Positions 13,943-22,679 are shown, numbered from the stretch's first letter. The stretch: 64,000 nt of DNA from Enchytraeus crypticus (GCA_905160935.1 CAJHZI010000818.1:876001-940000); one strand, 5' to 3'. Program-made: numbers and translations. The notes: a model not told the origin generated them from the letters alone.

Positions 13943-16900
13943 GTGGGAGAGAAATGCTTAATTAGCATTCGCTATAGTTGATGTTGCCTCAGATATTTTG
14001 TTCAATGTGCGGCTAACGTCGCTGTTGTGAGCCAGATAAGTTTAATTCATGTTCTAATAATCAAATTCGGATAACCAAATAATTTCAATGATTTGTAATA
14101 CTTTGAATTCAACTTCAGATAGATGCTGTGTTCTATAGCCTATATTATATACTACACAACACACACTAGTGACACTATAACTCGCACAAGCTCAATTGTT
14201 CTTCAAAGAGCATATAAAAGTTGTCCACTTCATATGATCGCCAAAAAATTAATCCTAATCATCATCAAAACAAATCAAAATATCGAATTATACTTGGCCT
14301 ACTGAAGTGGAAATATTAATGTCCAGCAAGTAAACAGAAACGTGATAAATTCTAGAAAGAAAACTTACTGAAACTATCTATTGAAATGTTTCAGGGCGCC
14401 TCGGCCCACTGGTGGGCCTTTCGTCACTCGCTGCACCATTCGAAGCCCAACGTTATGGGCAAGGACCCGGATATTAACATATCCTACTTTTTTGTACTGG
14501 GGGACAAGTTACCCATCCAGTGGGCAAAGCAGCGCAGAGGCTTTTTACCCTACAATCTGCAGCACTATTACTTCTTCATTTGTAAGTATGAGATTAAATT
14601 GTTAATATTAGTGTGATTATAGGATGTTAGGTAAAATAGTTAATTACATCGCTATGTTAGATTTGATGTGGCTTCGGAGGCTCCCTGAAACATTTTAAAT
14701 GGTGTATTGTATTGTACAGTCTATTGGCCTATTTATCCTCTCTTCCCAGCATTAAACCAGAAGTTCTTTGTGATCATTCTCCTACTTCAACCTTCTTTTG
14801 ATGACCGAACCGACATCTTTTAGGAATCAACGTGGTACTGCCCCTGCTATAGATACTTTATCATCGTGGCACTGCCCCAGCTATTGATACTTAACCAACG
14901 TTGTACTGCAACAGCTATAGACACTTCATCAACGTGGCTCTATCAGTTATCAATGAGTGATTTTGATTGTTGAACAGTTGCACCCCCTCTGGTGATACCG
15001 CTGTACTTTCACATCGAGAACTTCTATTTCGTGTTCAAGAGACGTGATTGGCTGGTTTGTCCATTATACAATTTTTCAGTCAATATGACTCAAATTTTAT
15101 AAAATAAATGTATTATGTTTCGAATATACAAGTAGATTTTAACTTTTCATCTTTTTTACCTAGAAAATATACAGTTATTTTATTTTATTGTTAAGTTCTG
15201 CAGCATGGATTTCACTCAGAACACTAACTGAACAATGCATGATTAGGATTAATAGTGCTAATGCTCACGGTTTAAGCTTTGAGTGCTGTCAACATCAATT
15301 GAATATATGATGAAATTTTTGACTGAATTATGGACAAATACTTTTATTGCTAAGGCAATAGAAAGTCAACTTTTCCGTTTAAAGACCTAACAATTAATAC
15401 GGTCCGAATCAGTGTTAAATAATATAGCAATGACTTTATCGTTCTGTGGCACTTACTTCATAACTGTATAACTTCCAACTCTTTTACTGATAAGGGTTGG
15501 ATGGGCGTATTGTTAGCACTCTTGTCTGAGAAGCTGGAGGCCATCGGTTCGTATTTCCTCAGGAATTCGAACAGATCTAACCGATTCTCTTACAGTATCC
15601 ATTGTGGTATGGAAAGTACGTTACAATTAGCAAAATTTGTTGATTTTTTACTGTAAATGCCTCATTTGAGAAGACAGTCGAAGCCTAAAAACCTATTGAT
15701 GATGAGATGAACTTGACATCATCTTCGGATGCTGAAACTGACTCAAATATCATAGTCTTGCATAGTTCTAAGCTAAGTTTATAATGCAGGATCTGGCGAC
15801 GATGCTGTCGTATTTCCTACGCTTCTATCTCCTCTACACGCCTCTGCTGGGAGTCTCAGGGGCCTTGTGGTTCTACCTCACCATCAGGTGTGTCGAGGAT
15901 TTACAGCTTATCATTTCATCATCATCATCATCATCACCATCACCATCATAATCATCGTCATCATCATCATCATCATCTTCTTCTTCTTTTTCATCTTCTT
16001 CCCTTAAATCCCAGTTTAACTAGGGTCGGGATACGAATAGACTTGATCCATTCATTTAGGTTTTTTTAGCAATTTCTGGAGCCCAGGCTCTCAACAAACG
16101 AATGCCCTTCTGACGTTGGTTTGAATCTTGCTTTTTTTGTCGCCTTCTACGACACGTGCATATTTACACGGGTGGTCTAATCTTCAAACAACCTGGACAC
16201 AAAACATGGGTAAGACATTACATTTTATCTTTTGTTAATTTTAAATTTCCTGTAGATTAAATATACACCTGACAAATACATTTGCAACAGTTTCCTTACT
16301 TAAGATGTTTTTTCTTTTTTCAAGTTAGATCAAATTACAATATTCTAGGAATAATCGTATTAGGAAAAATCGTACATTTTAGAATTTCCAATTTCTCCAC
16401 AAACCAGAGTAAGTAGCCTAATTATATTAAAAGGTAATAATTCAAACGAGCATAATACGAGAGTACTAGTCCAGCTGGTTTGAAAATAATATATGCATAC
16501 AAAGTTGTACTTGGTGTATTTTATTAAATGACATTTAATTTTCGCAACGCATAAATCAATGCTATAGAAGCTCACACGAAGGTTGTAGCTGCTTAATTAC
16601 TATACGATACACTGCACAATTGCACATTTATACTGAAAATTTATTTTTAGTGAAATATTTCTTATTGAATGACTGACAGCTTGATAAATTGATATATTGA
16701 CTGATTGGTTTCTAGATTGATTGAATGATTGATTGATTGACTGGCTGACTGATTGACAGACTGATTAATGAGTATGATTGATTGATGGTTCGCTCCATCG
16801 ATAGCTCAAGGTATAGATTGATGGTTCGCTCCATCGATAGCTCAAAGTATAAAGTACTAGTTCATTGATTGATTGATTCATCCTCTGTCATGCACAGATG

Positions 16901-18358
16901 TCTGTTGAGCCACTGGTTCACGATGATGACACAGATAAGTCATCTACCGATGGAAATGGACCGGGAGAGGCTTATATAAGAGTTGATTGATTGATTGATT
17001 GAATGATTCATCCTCTTCTACGCCCAGATGTCTGGAGAGCCACTGGTTCACGCTGATGACACAGATGAGTCATCTACCCATGGAGATTGACAGGGAGAGA
17101 CCGGGCACTGACTGGGTCACCGCTCAGCTCATCACCACCTGCAACATTAGACCCTCTCTCTTCAACAACTGGTTCACCGGACATCTCAACTTCCAAATTG
17201 AGCATCAGTTAGTAACATTGAACCTCGATTGAACATCGATAAATACGTTTATAGAAAACTGATCGATCGAGAATCACTATCGATTGAACATCGATACATT
17301 GATATAAACCTGATTGAGTATCGAACATGGATTGAACACTTAGAATGTCTCAATAGCGAAGGGGTAACGTCATGACCAACGAATATATATGGTCATGACG
17401 ATTTAAATGACAGGTCCTGGGGTATTCAACTCTTGTGTGTTCGAATCCCAGCCGCGCTGATCTGAGATCAAAATATTATATATTCACAGGACTGGTTATA
17501 CGAAAAGTGGACTAAATTGCTTAACGGTTTAGACATGCGGTATTAAAATTGATGAATAACAATATAGTAGAATTGGCTTGAGCCAGTCGCGATGTCGGTA
17601 AGATATTTGACCGCGGTTCAGTATAAGCGGGGTTCAAATCCTGGGTTCGCCCGTTACTGGCATCGCTTTCGAGAGAGGAAACTGACGTTAACATTAGCTT
17701 TTATTAGTTTTATAGTTAATCATTTTGCTCAAATGCGTGGTTACTTGATGCTTTCACTGTAATTTCAGCCTGTTTCCTACAATGCCCAGACACAACTTCT
17801 ACAAGGTTACGCCGATGGTGAAGGAGTTGTGTAAGAAATATAACATTCCGTATACTGAAAAAGAAATATCCACAGCTGTCTTCGACATCTACAGGTTTTC
17901 TTAAATCAGTGCTAATATTTAGTTCAATTTTTATATTTTATCCCCCCTCATTTGAGTAATATTTAATATAATTATTATATATGATTATTATGTAATCATC
18001 ATCGATTAAACAATAAACATAAGCGCTTCAATATTCTTAGTTTTACGTATACCTACACAATATACATATCGGATATACATGTTCATGATAATATACATCT
18101 AGGCTACTTGGGAAGAAAGTACTTAACGGTTTCCTAAAACCTCGACTATATATCTTCTTCAGTTTAGGGGAGCATGTTAGTGCCTTCGGGCCTTTGTGTC
18201 CCATTTTACTTTCTCTACGTGCATTTCTTTAAGTTTCTTATGTTTTGTTGAATGGTACCTAGTGTTAAATAGACATGATTCCAATTTTGATTCTGTGTTA
18301 TTTTAGAGCACTGCGCAAATCCGGCAGCCTTTGGTATGAAGCCTACTATAACGGTTAG
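7455..18358 (+). CDS. Fads: Front-end fatty acyl desaturase, tandem copy 1 (whole gene; first coding exon not found)
   Basis: Introduces a double bond between an existing one and the carboxyl end of a polyunsaturated acyl chain; family members are ER multi-pass membrane enzymes. Coding exons: 7455-7633, 9367-9495, 11376-11576, 13091-13192, 14395-14581, 14978-15054, 15790-15887, 17028-17207, 17769-17894, 18307-18358. All introns are GT-AG and phases join without a break, giving 443 visible residues. Order: cytochrome b5 domain (HPGG about residue 45, second haem His about 67), membrane helices, His box 1 HDYSH (178-182), box 2 HSLHH (215-219), box 3 QIEHH (381-385, split across an intron). Exon lengths match copy 2 at 28685-39658 almost throughout. 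The b5 exon opens in phase 1, so a short initiating exon must lie upstream; I could not place it. Ser in box 1 and box 2, where the family usually has Gly and Phe, is unusual. Regiospecificity (delta-5, -6 or -8) cannot be read from sequence alone. Confidence 0.92.
7640..7875. repeat. 32-bp minisatellite in the first FADS copy 1 intron
   Basis: About six copies of a unit containing caatagtaggcctgataaaa. It begins within ten bases of the exon donor at 7634. Confidence 0.9.
7915..8285 (-). mobile_element. LINE family A 3' end, 5'-truncated
   Basis: Begins with a (TAA)n tail, then the reverse complement of GAGGAAACGGACGTTAAACC and the LRLTFSHRR...[11 protein letters not shown] end of the ORF. 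Confidence 0.8.
8340..8800 (-). mobile_element. (TC)n tract and LINE family D 3' end
   Basis: (TC)n at 8348-8425, then the reverse complement of the family D tail (gtccatgatatattacgcct, ttcatgtccacatataag). Confidence 0.7.
8800..9366. other. FADS copy 1 intron sequence without recognised features
   Basis: AT-rich, with no repeat family recognised and no exon-like segment. Confidence 0.5.
9367..9495 (+). CDS. Fads: FADS copy 1, exon completing the b5 domain
   Basis: Begins DAWVAMH, giving the family junction QDAT-DAW and the second haem-ligand histidine; ends MEEISR before gtaaga. It is 129 nt, against 108 nt in copy 2. The extra seven codons lie at the 3' end, in the variable linker between b5 and the desaturase domain. 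Confidence 0.9.
9640..9755. repeat. Degenerate minisatellite (acagagactggcagacata)
   Basis: Five or six copies of a unit of 18-24 bp built on gacagagactgrcagacata. Confidence 0.75.
9975..10115 (-). mobile_element. tRNA-derived SINE3
   Basis: Reverse complement has B box GGTTCGAATCC and ends ATGGACGTTAAACTT, again the LINE A-type tail. A decayed + strand relative is at 15505-15650. Confidence 0.75.
10147..10218. repeat. (TCTG)n(TC)n microsatellite
   Basis: Runs of tctg, then tc, ending ctctgtag. Confidence 0.95.
10225..10500 (+). repeat. Dispersed repeat family P with its tacgacacgtg end
   Basis: Contains ccttagccagaggctatgcc, gctttggaatatatggctta and the distal cttttacgacacgtgtagtt...gacacaacacgg part. 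Confidence 0.65.
10715..11060 (-). mobile_element. SINE2 remnant followed by LINE C-type 3' UTR
   Basis: 10715-10790 repeats aaacacgcattaaagtgaaa of SINE2. 10795-11060 starts with a T-rich tail (ttatttatttgtttatttat) and resembles the sequence at 51605-51860, a likely polyA-like-tailed LINE 3' end in reverse. Confidence 0.5.
11376..11576 (+). CDS. Fads: FADS copy 1, first membrane-helix exon
   Basis: Starts [17 protein letters not shown] after gtgccag and ends VIAQ before gtaaag. It holds two hydrophobic stretches, [20 protein letters not shown] and the segment ending IFLVIAQ, typical of the first transmembrane hairpin. It is 201 nt, identical in length to the exon in copy 2. Confidence 0.9.
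11700..11840. other. GC-rich segment of unknown origin in a FADS copy 1 intron
   Basis: ttgcggcgaggggacgcact to gaggccccgggcagttg stands out in an AT-rich intron. Frames on both strands gave no family I recognise. Possibly a mobile element fragment. Confidence 0.35.
12175..12245 (-). mobile_element. LINE family B 3' tail
   Basis: Reverse complement of ...caatgctgtcatggactacagtagcactctaatt, as at 4580-4640. Confidence 0.6.
12590..12718 (-). mobile_element. tRNA-derived SINE1
   Basis: Near-complete copy: tcagtttcctcattcgaaag, cccgcacatactgatccacg, ccgacatcgccactggctcc in reverse orientation. Confidence 0.85.
13091..13192 (+). CDS. Fads: FADS copy 1, histidine box 1 exon
   Basis: Acceptor cccgtag at 13090 gives [15 protein letters not shown], the conserved approach to box 1. 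A second ag six bases downstream is also possible, but only the upstream one gives the 102-nt length of copy 2. Box 1 reads HDYSH; the family and copy 2 have Gly at the fourth place. Ends at donor gtaata. Confidence 0.88.
13220..13412 (+). repeat. Dispersed repeat family Q with (GAT)n tail
   Basis: cggttggcgagcgcctaggc to cccgaccctaattcaactgg, then gatgacgatgatgatgatga. Other copies lie at 15925 (-), 36735 (-), 37385 (+) and 51950 (+). It probably represents a retroelement 3' end. Confidence 0.65.
13420..14394. other. FADS copy 1 intron with an (AG)n tract
   Basis: A second short (GAT)n remnant lies at 13440-13515 and (AG)n at 13896-13937. Nothing else is recognised before the box 2 exon. 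Confidence 0.6.
14395..14581 (+). CDS. Fads: FADS copy 1, histidine box 2 exon
   Basis: Opens [19 protein letters not shown] after tttcag and includes GKDPDI and [11 protein letters not shown]. Box 2 reads HSLHH, against HFLHH in copy 2. It is 187 nt, as in copy 2, and ends in phase 1 before gtaagt. Confidence 0.93.
14825..14940. repeat. Degenerate tandem repeat (about 40 bp)
   Basis: Three copies of a unit containing caacgtggtactgcccctgc and tatagatact. Confidence 0.7.
14978..15054 (+). CDS. Fads: FADS copy 1, short loop exon
   Basis: Follows ...tgaacag and encodes [20 protein letters not shown] then RDWL, before donor gtttgt. It is 77 nt, as in copy 2, whose exon reads [20 protein letters not shown] then RDWL. 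Confidence 0.9.
15505..15650 (+). mobile_element. Decayed SINE3 copy
   Basis: tgtctgagaagctggaggcc and a damaged B box (ggttcgtatttc) match the SINE3 at 9975 in the opposite orientation. The tail is degraded (gtacgtta). Confidence 0.5.
15790..15887 (+). CDS. Fads: FADS copy 1, membrane-helix exon
   Basis: Follows taatgcag and encodes [20 protein letters not shown] and a further hydrophobic stretch ending FYLTI. It ends inside an Arg codon before gtgtgt. It is 98 nt, equal to copy 2. Confidence 0.88.
15925..16210 (-). repeat. (CAT)n and family Q copy, then family P distal part
   Basis: catcatcatcatcttcttct, then tcccagtttaactagggtcg in reverse, then ccttctacgacacgtgcata...gacacaaaacatgg. Confidence 0.6.
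16675..17027. repeat. GATT repeats with a 36-bp tandem duplication
   Basis: (GATT)n-like arrays surround two copies of gattgatggttcgctccatc-gatagctcaa. The truncated exon duplicate lies inside this array. The equivalent intron of copy 2 also holds a GATT-based array (35705-36315). Confidence 0.85.
16896..16976 (+). pseudogene. Truncated duplicate of the FADS copy 1 box-3 exon
   Basis: After atgcacag the sequence repeats the first part of the real exon at 17028 with few changes: [20 protein letters not shown] then DRERL, after which it breaks into AT-rich sequence and a stop before reaching the third histidine box. It has its own acceptor-like site but no donor. GATT repeats flank it on both sides. 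It would not support an active enzyme if spliced in. Confidence 0.85.
17028..17207 (+). CDS. Fads: FADS copy 1, exon with most of histidine box 3
   Basis: Follows cgcccag and encodes [20 protein letters not shown], the conserved [18 protein letters not shown], then two bases of the next His codon before donor gttagt. It is 180 nt, equal to copy 2. A truncated duplicate of this exon lies upstream at 16896-16976. Confidence 0.93.
17345..17750 (+). mobile_element. SINE2 interrupted by a nested SINE1
   Basis: SINE2 starts with A-box-like tagcgaagggg and B box GTTCGAATCCC and runs to about 17570. SINE1 occupies about 17571-17705. The SINE2 end (atagttaatcattttgctca) resumes after it. tatagt next to both junctions may be a target-site duplication. 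Confidence 0.75.
17571..17705 (+). mobile_element. tRNA-derived SINE1 (nested)
   Basis: Forward copy: cgcgatgtcggtaagatatt, B box GGTTCAAATCC, tail GAGGAAACTGACGTTAAC. Confidence 0.85.
17769..17894 (+). CDS. Fads: FADS copy 1, exon completing box 3
   Basis: The first base completes the second His of QIEHH; then [20 protein letters not shown] and ISTAVFDIY follow. It is 126 nt, equal to copy 2, and ends inside an Arg codon before gttttc. Confidence 0.93.
18307..18358 (+). CDS. Fads: FADS copy 1, terminal exon
   Basis: Encodes [17 protein letters not shown] and a TAG stop. The LRKSG-LW-EAYYN ending is shared with copy 2. Follows attttag. Confidence 0.92.
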
Positions 18359-18762
18359 TGATTGAAGCGCCTGCAACAATCAGCGTTCAGATTGACATAT
18401 ATTATGGCACAGTACACCAAAAGTTTAATGACGTCATCAGCGCTCAATCGTCAGCGATGACGTCATGGGACGAAGAAACTGGCTATGAATTCTCTCTTTT
18501 ACAGCACTAACATTGAGATAATGCAATACATCGGCACTGAACTTGAATTTTTTATTGTATTTTTAAATTGTAATATCTATAAATTTTAATTTTTTATAAG
18601 ATAAAAACCAGCAAAATAAGCAAGTACATCAAATAGAAATTAGCCAAAACTATCTCAGCCAATATTCATAATTTGATGGGCTAAATTTTACTATAAAGAA
18701 ACACTAACATCGTTTGCAATATCGACAGATGACAGAAATCGTAGACGTTTATTATGTCAATT

Positions 18763-18768
18763 AATAAA
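18763..18768 (+). promoter_or_regulatory. Possible polyadenylation signal of FADS copy 1
   Basis: An AATAAA hexamer lies about 400 bases after the TAG of copy 1, just before a LINE 3' tail. It is the first canonical hexamer seen after the stop. Actual use is unproven. Confidence 0.4.
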
Positions 18769-18769
18769 C

Positions 18770-18840
18770 ATCATCTGACATCTTCCTTGGATGAGGAAAC
18801 GAACGTTAAACCTTAATTATTATTATTGTTATTATGTATT
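18770..18840 (+). mobile_element. LINE family A terminal fragment
   Basis: Only the last 40-50 bases (gacatcttccttggatgagg, gttaaacctt) and a TTA tail are present, just after the FADS copy 1 polyA signal. Confidence 0.65.
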
Positions 18841-19267
18841 TTTATTCTTATACAATACACTACGTAAATATATTGTATACGAGATACATTATAGGTCATC
18901 TTGCCCATGTTATGTCCCGGCCACTTCAAATATACCAGACAGTTCCAGTATATTCCACGAATGCCATACTATTCTGCAGATGGATTGCAGAGAGATAAAT
19001 AGAAAAGTGCACGCAACAGAAAAGTTTAAGATAGACCAAAGCAAGGGATGTTGCGCGATTGAACAAATCATTCGTACATAAAAATGTCAAGGGCTGAAAA
19101 GAATGAAATTGATTGAAAGTTCTAAACCATGGAACAACCTCTCGGCTGTGGAATATTAAGCCTAGGAAATATTTCTCGTATCGTAATAGGCAATAAACAG
19201 AAGCCAGGAAAAACATTGAGAAACTGCATAAGAATCCATTTTTTCCCTCTCTCCCATTCTCTCTCCC

Positions 19268-19302
<35 letters not shown>

Positions 19303-19304
19303 GT

Positions 19305-19386
<82 letters not shown>

Positions 19387-20120
19387 AAGTATAGACGATA
19401 AAACACATGACAGCTCATACGAATACCATGCAATTTAATTCTAAAATCTGTAACAAAAAGGCATACACGATAAGTTTATCAGTAGACCACTGATTGTACC
19501 ATTTGAACACACATTGTAAATCGAAACATGACACTATAAGTAGCAGTATAATCATAGTTAGCAAACATCATGACGGAAACGGAACTCGAGTAAAAATCGA
19601 GCAATGCATTAATGTGGGCATGACAGATGACAATATAAGAGCCTGAAAAATTCTTGTTACCTACGCAGTGGATTTATAGAAAATTAGGAAAAAGTAGTCT
19701 ATGCTTGATGCAGGACATGAAGATATAAGACACGAGTCTATGTCAGAGACTGGCAGTAAGTTCAGCTGTAAACATTATAGGAGACTCTAAACATATACCA
19801 ATACCAGTATAACATCATTACTAATTACTGACAGTAAAGTGAAACTAAAGCAATTCTCCTTAATTTTAGATACATTAAAAATATTTTGTTACTAATCAAT
19901 ATTTAACGATTACTACACTGCGTTTTACACAGCAAGATTATCACAAGTTTACTTTTACACTCCAATCCATACATTAAGGAGACCAAATTTTAAACTGCGA
20001 AATATAAGACAGTTCCTCTATATAGCTAGAGTATTGAGCTATAATATCGTTGAGGCAAGTTTGCTACACTATATGACCTAGATTTAGATAAACAGATTGT
20101 TTTCTCAGGGAATGACGCCC
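18841..20120. other. Spacer with a (CT)n tract; no gene recognised
   Basis: (CT)n with CCCT and CTGT interruptions occupies about 19248-19382. The remaining sequence shows no coding signal or known repeat. Confidence 0.6.
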
Positions 20121-20124
20121 CTGC

Positions 20125-20345
20125 CCAGTAAATGTTAGTCGAAGATGTGGAAGGCATAGGGGCCCACCTCGTCATAAGCAGAATCCCCCCCTAGAATAAT
20201 GATACATCAAAAGGAATGCTATAGATGATTTAAAGATCCACTCGTACGTGGACATGAAGAGGAAAATGGAAGATAGCGAAGAGTCGAGGCGTGATATGCC
20301 ATGGACCTGCCAGCAGGCAGTGCACTAAGAGAGACAGAGAGATGA
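20125..20345 (+). mobile_element. LINE family D 3' end
   Basis: gaatgacgcccctgcccagt to gccatggacctgccagcagg and ctaagagagacagagagatg. It sits about 25 bases from the VHL stop on the other strand, so it lies in the VHL 3' region in antisense. Confidence 0.75.
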
Positions 20346-20367
20346 CCTAGATGCTCAGCCACTCAGT

Positions 20368-20501
20368 CTAGAGATCTGATCGGTGCACTAAGTCCTGCAG
20401 GAGAGTGTGCGGAAGGTCCACAGAGCTCATCATTTCTTTGAGGGTCTCAGGAGGAAATATCTTCCTTACAACCTGCATGCACCGCGTCAACAGAGGATAC
20501 A
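20368..20501 (-). CDS. VHL: VHL exon 2, alpha domain with BC box
   Basis: Acceptor tattttcag, then YPLLTRCMQVVRKIF and HTLLQDLVHRSDL with a TAG stop. It continues the VHL reading exactly (IPVYPLL against human LPVYTLK). It is shorter than the human C-terminal domain. A LINE tail on the other strand ends about 25 bases beyond the stop. Confidence 0.92.
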
Positions 20502-22054
20502 CTGAAAATACAATAAATACAATAAATACAATAAATACAATATAATATTATAGTAGTCAACTGGTTGCCAAGTGTGCAGCGCGCTTGCCATATAGCCTAT
20601 AAGCAAGAGGTTTTTATCGTTTATTTGTTCATTACAGCACATATTATACAAACAATAGGAAAGTGCATGTAGTTAGATAAACAAATAACAATACAAAAGA
20701 GGCTACCATAAAAGAGCCATAGCTCTGTTTGGTAATACCATAATTAGCAGCTATAGTAGATTCTACTTGAGTCTGAAATACAAAAAATTTCTATTACATT
20801 AACAATTACAGCAAAACTGTTTGTAGCCATACAATTGAATATTTTAAAATTATGAAATGGCCAGTCACTGGCAAGTGAAACTCAAAATAAATTTTAAAAA
20901 ACATCTCTAAATTATTAAAAATTAAATAAGTAAACTAAGTTCATATCTCTAAATAGCAAAAAAAATAACTAAACTAAACTTTAGAGTGCGAAGAAAAATA
21001 ATAAAACAAGAAAAGAAATTACAATGAAACAAATGTAGTGTCTAATTAACTAGTACAAGCCTTCAAAGAAAGCATTACTAGTATATATTCACAAAGGCTT
21101 AATTAATATTGATTACATATTAAACTAAAAAATTCTCTCTTAAAATTAGAAATAGGTGTAGCATTTTTTATAACATCGATTACAGGTTATGGGGTCAAAG
21201 CTCTACCAGAACATCTCTTACAGTAAACTTGTGATTGGGAAACAACCGTTAAACTTTGTCTGATAGTTCATATCAATGGTGAGTTTAACCAACGTTGTTG
21301 ATTTGAATCTTTGTTCTTTGTCGGCTTTTATGACATGTGCAGTCAATGGTTGGTATATTCTTTAGCAACCCGGAGACAACACGGGTAAATTTAATATTTA
21401 CCGTTAAGTAACACTAAAACAAAAATCATATTCATTTAACAAACAGTATCAATAGTTCAACTCTGTTAACCAGAAAAGCCTCATTGAAAATAAGCAAACA
21501 ATAGAGAATGTGCGATTTAAAGTTTCCACAAGTGTACTAACAAGTGGAATATATTTTAAGTAAAATAAAAAAATAAAAGAAACTTTAAAGGAAAAAGAGT
21601 AAATAAAGAGCATACTACCATATACCTGGAATTCCTGGATGTTCACATGTGTACTAGCAAGTGGAATATATTAAATAAAAAAATAAAGTAAAATAAATTT
21701 AAATGAAAAAGAGTAAATAAAGAGTATACCAGGAATTCCAATAATAACGCTTTCAAACTGGCTCTCTTCCGTCCACTCCACTGGCCAATAAACCTCCTCC
21801 CCCCTACTTGTCGTCAATACATCCCCTGTGTCTTCATCCCTGAAGATCCATGGATGAGATACAAATGTCACTATTGGAAAAATCTCTCCGTAGCTAAGGC
21901 AGGAGTACCTAACTCGAACACCCTTAAAGTCCAGCCAATAGATGCCAACCTTTCGACGAGTGCGACTAATAAACCGAATACGAGATTTTAATTGGCTGGT
22001 TTGAGATCGCAAGGGTCTAGGTTCTATAGCTTTCAACTGAGGCATTATATTCAT
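20368..22054 (-). CDS. VHL: VHL homologue, substrate receptor of a cullin-RING ubiquitin ligase (whole gene, two exons)
   Basis: VHL recognises prolyl-hydroxylated HIF-alpha and hands it to an Elongin B/C-Cul2-Rbx1 ligase for degradation. Exons 22054-21730 and 20501-20368 join as G|TG to give a complete protein of about 152 residues, similar to the short human isoform pVHL19. The beta domain shows WLDFKG, a Tyr in VRY, and SHPWIFRDEDTGD. By hand alignment the human HIF-pocket residues Tyr98, His115 and Trp117 are kept, and Ser111 is Thr. The alpha domain shows LLTRCMQVV, matching the Elongin C-binding BC box (Leu-x3-Cys-x3-Val). The only intron has the position and phase of human intron 2; human intron 1 is absent. 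There are two candidate Met starts, three codons apart; the first is used here. The gene lies between two desaturases, on the opposite strand. Confidence 0.93.
20600..21150 (-). mobile_element. Possible LINE C-type 3' end within the VHL intron
   Basis: Begins gtttatttgttcattacagc, then A/T-rich sequence resembling the reverse-oriented ends at 10795 and 51605. Similarity is weak. Confidence 0.35.
21500..21735. repeat. 118-bp tandem duplication in the VHL intron
   Basis: acaagtggaatatatttt...agtaaataaagagcatac and acatgtgtactagcaagtgg...agtaaataaagagtatacca are two copies. The second includes the VHL exon 1 donor and the last bases of that exon (ccaggaattcc), so a donor-like copy lies further into the intron. 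Confidence 0.8.
21730..22054 (-). CDS. VHL: VHL exon 1, beta domain
   Basis: Encodes MNIMPQLKAIEP through RIRFISRTRRKVGIYWLDFK to the end IIGIP plus one base, before donor gtatac. It is a single exon where human VHL has two. The frame continues past the donor into AT-rich intron sequence, which is not coding. Confidence 0.92.
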
Positions 22055-22429
22055 TTAAACAATCCAGTTTAAGAATTAAGCAGAGCCTAGAGGTATCTCT
22101 GCAATATATAGGATATCAGCTAAAATAGATGAATAAAAATGATTAGAGCAGGCTTACTTAGCTGAAACATATCCATTGTTCATTAACATCAACAATAATT
22201 AGAGTGTCGTCATTGACAGCGTTGACATCATTCAACTAAAACTAAGATAATGACCATTCCAAATCAGAATTCCAAATCAGTGGGGCAGCATGCTGGAAAA
22301 AGCGATTAGACAACAGTGTGAAGGTATGCCATGACTAAGATTACTTGAGTAATTAATTTAGATGATATATTAGGCTGCATCACTTTTATCAAGTGAGAAA
22401 TGTTTAACTCAATTCACCTAACTTCTTAA

Positions 22430-22665
22430 TGAATGTCTTAATAGCGTAGGGGTAACGTCACAAAGTTTCAAGAGACAGATTCTGAGGTGAATTGAACCCT
22501 TGCGGGTTCGAATCCCAGCCGCGCTGATCTGAGAGTAAAATCTCGGACATTCACTGGACTGGTTACATGGAAAATTGACTAAATTGATTAACGGTTTAAA
22601 CATGTGGTATTAAAAAGTGATAGATATCAACATAGTTAATCATTTCACTATAATGCGTGTTATTA
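22430..22665 (+). mobile_element. tRNA-derived SINE2, near full length
   Basis: A box TAGCGTAGGGG at 22442, B box GGTTCGAATCC at 22505, then a tRNA-unrelated body (actggactggttacatggaa, cggtttaaacatgtggta) to about 22665. Confidence 0.85.
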
Positions 22666-22679
22666 CTTTTAGAAAGCCC

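Noticed and set aside
19122-19433. Long Arg-Glu or Ser-Leu frames at (TC)n tracts (also 8278, 10011, 27156)
   Set aside because: Simple-repeat translations with no family signature.
20368-22054. VHL as a processed or dead pseudogene
   Set aside because: It has an intron with good splice sites, no stops, and all key pocket and BC-box residues.
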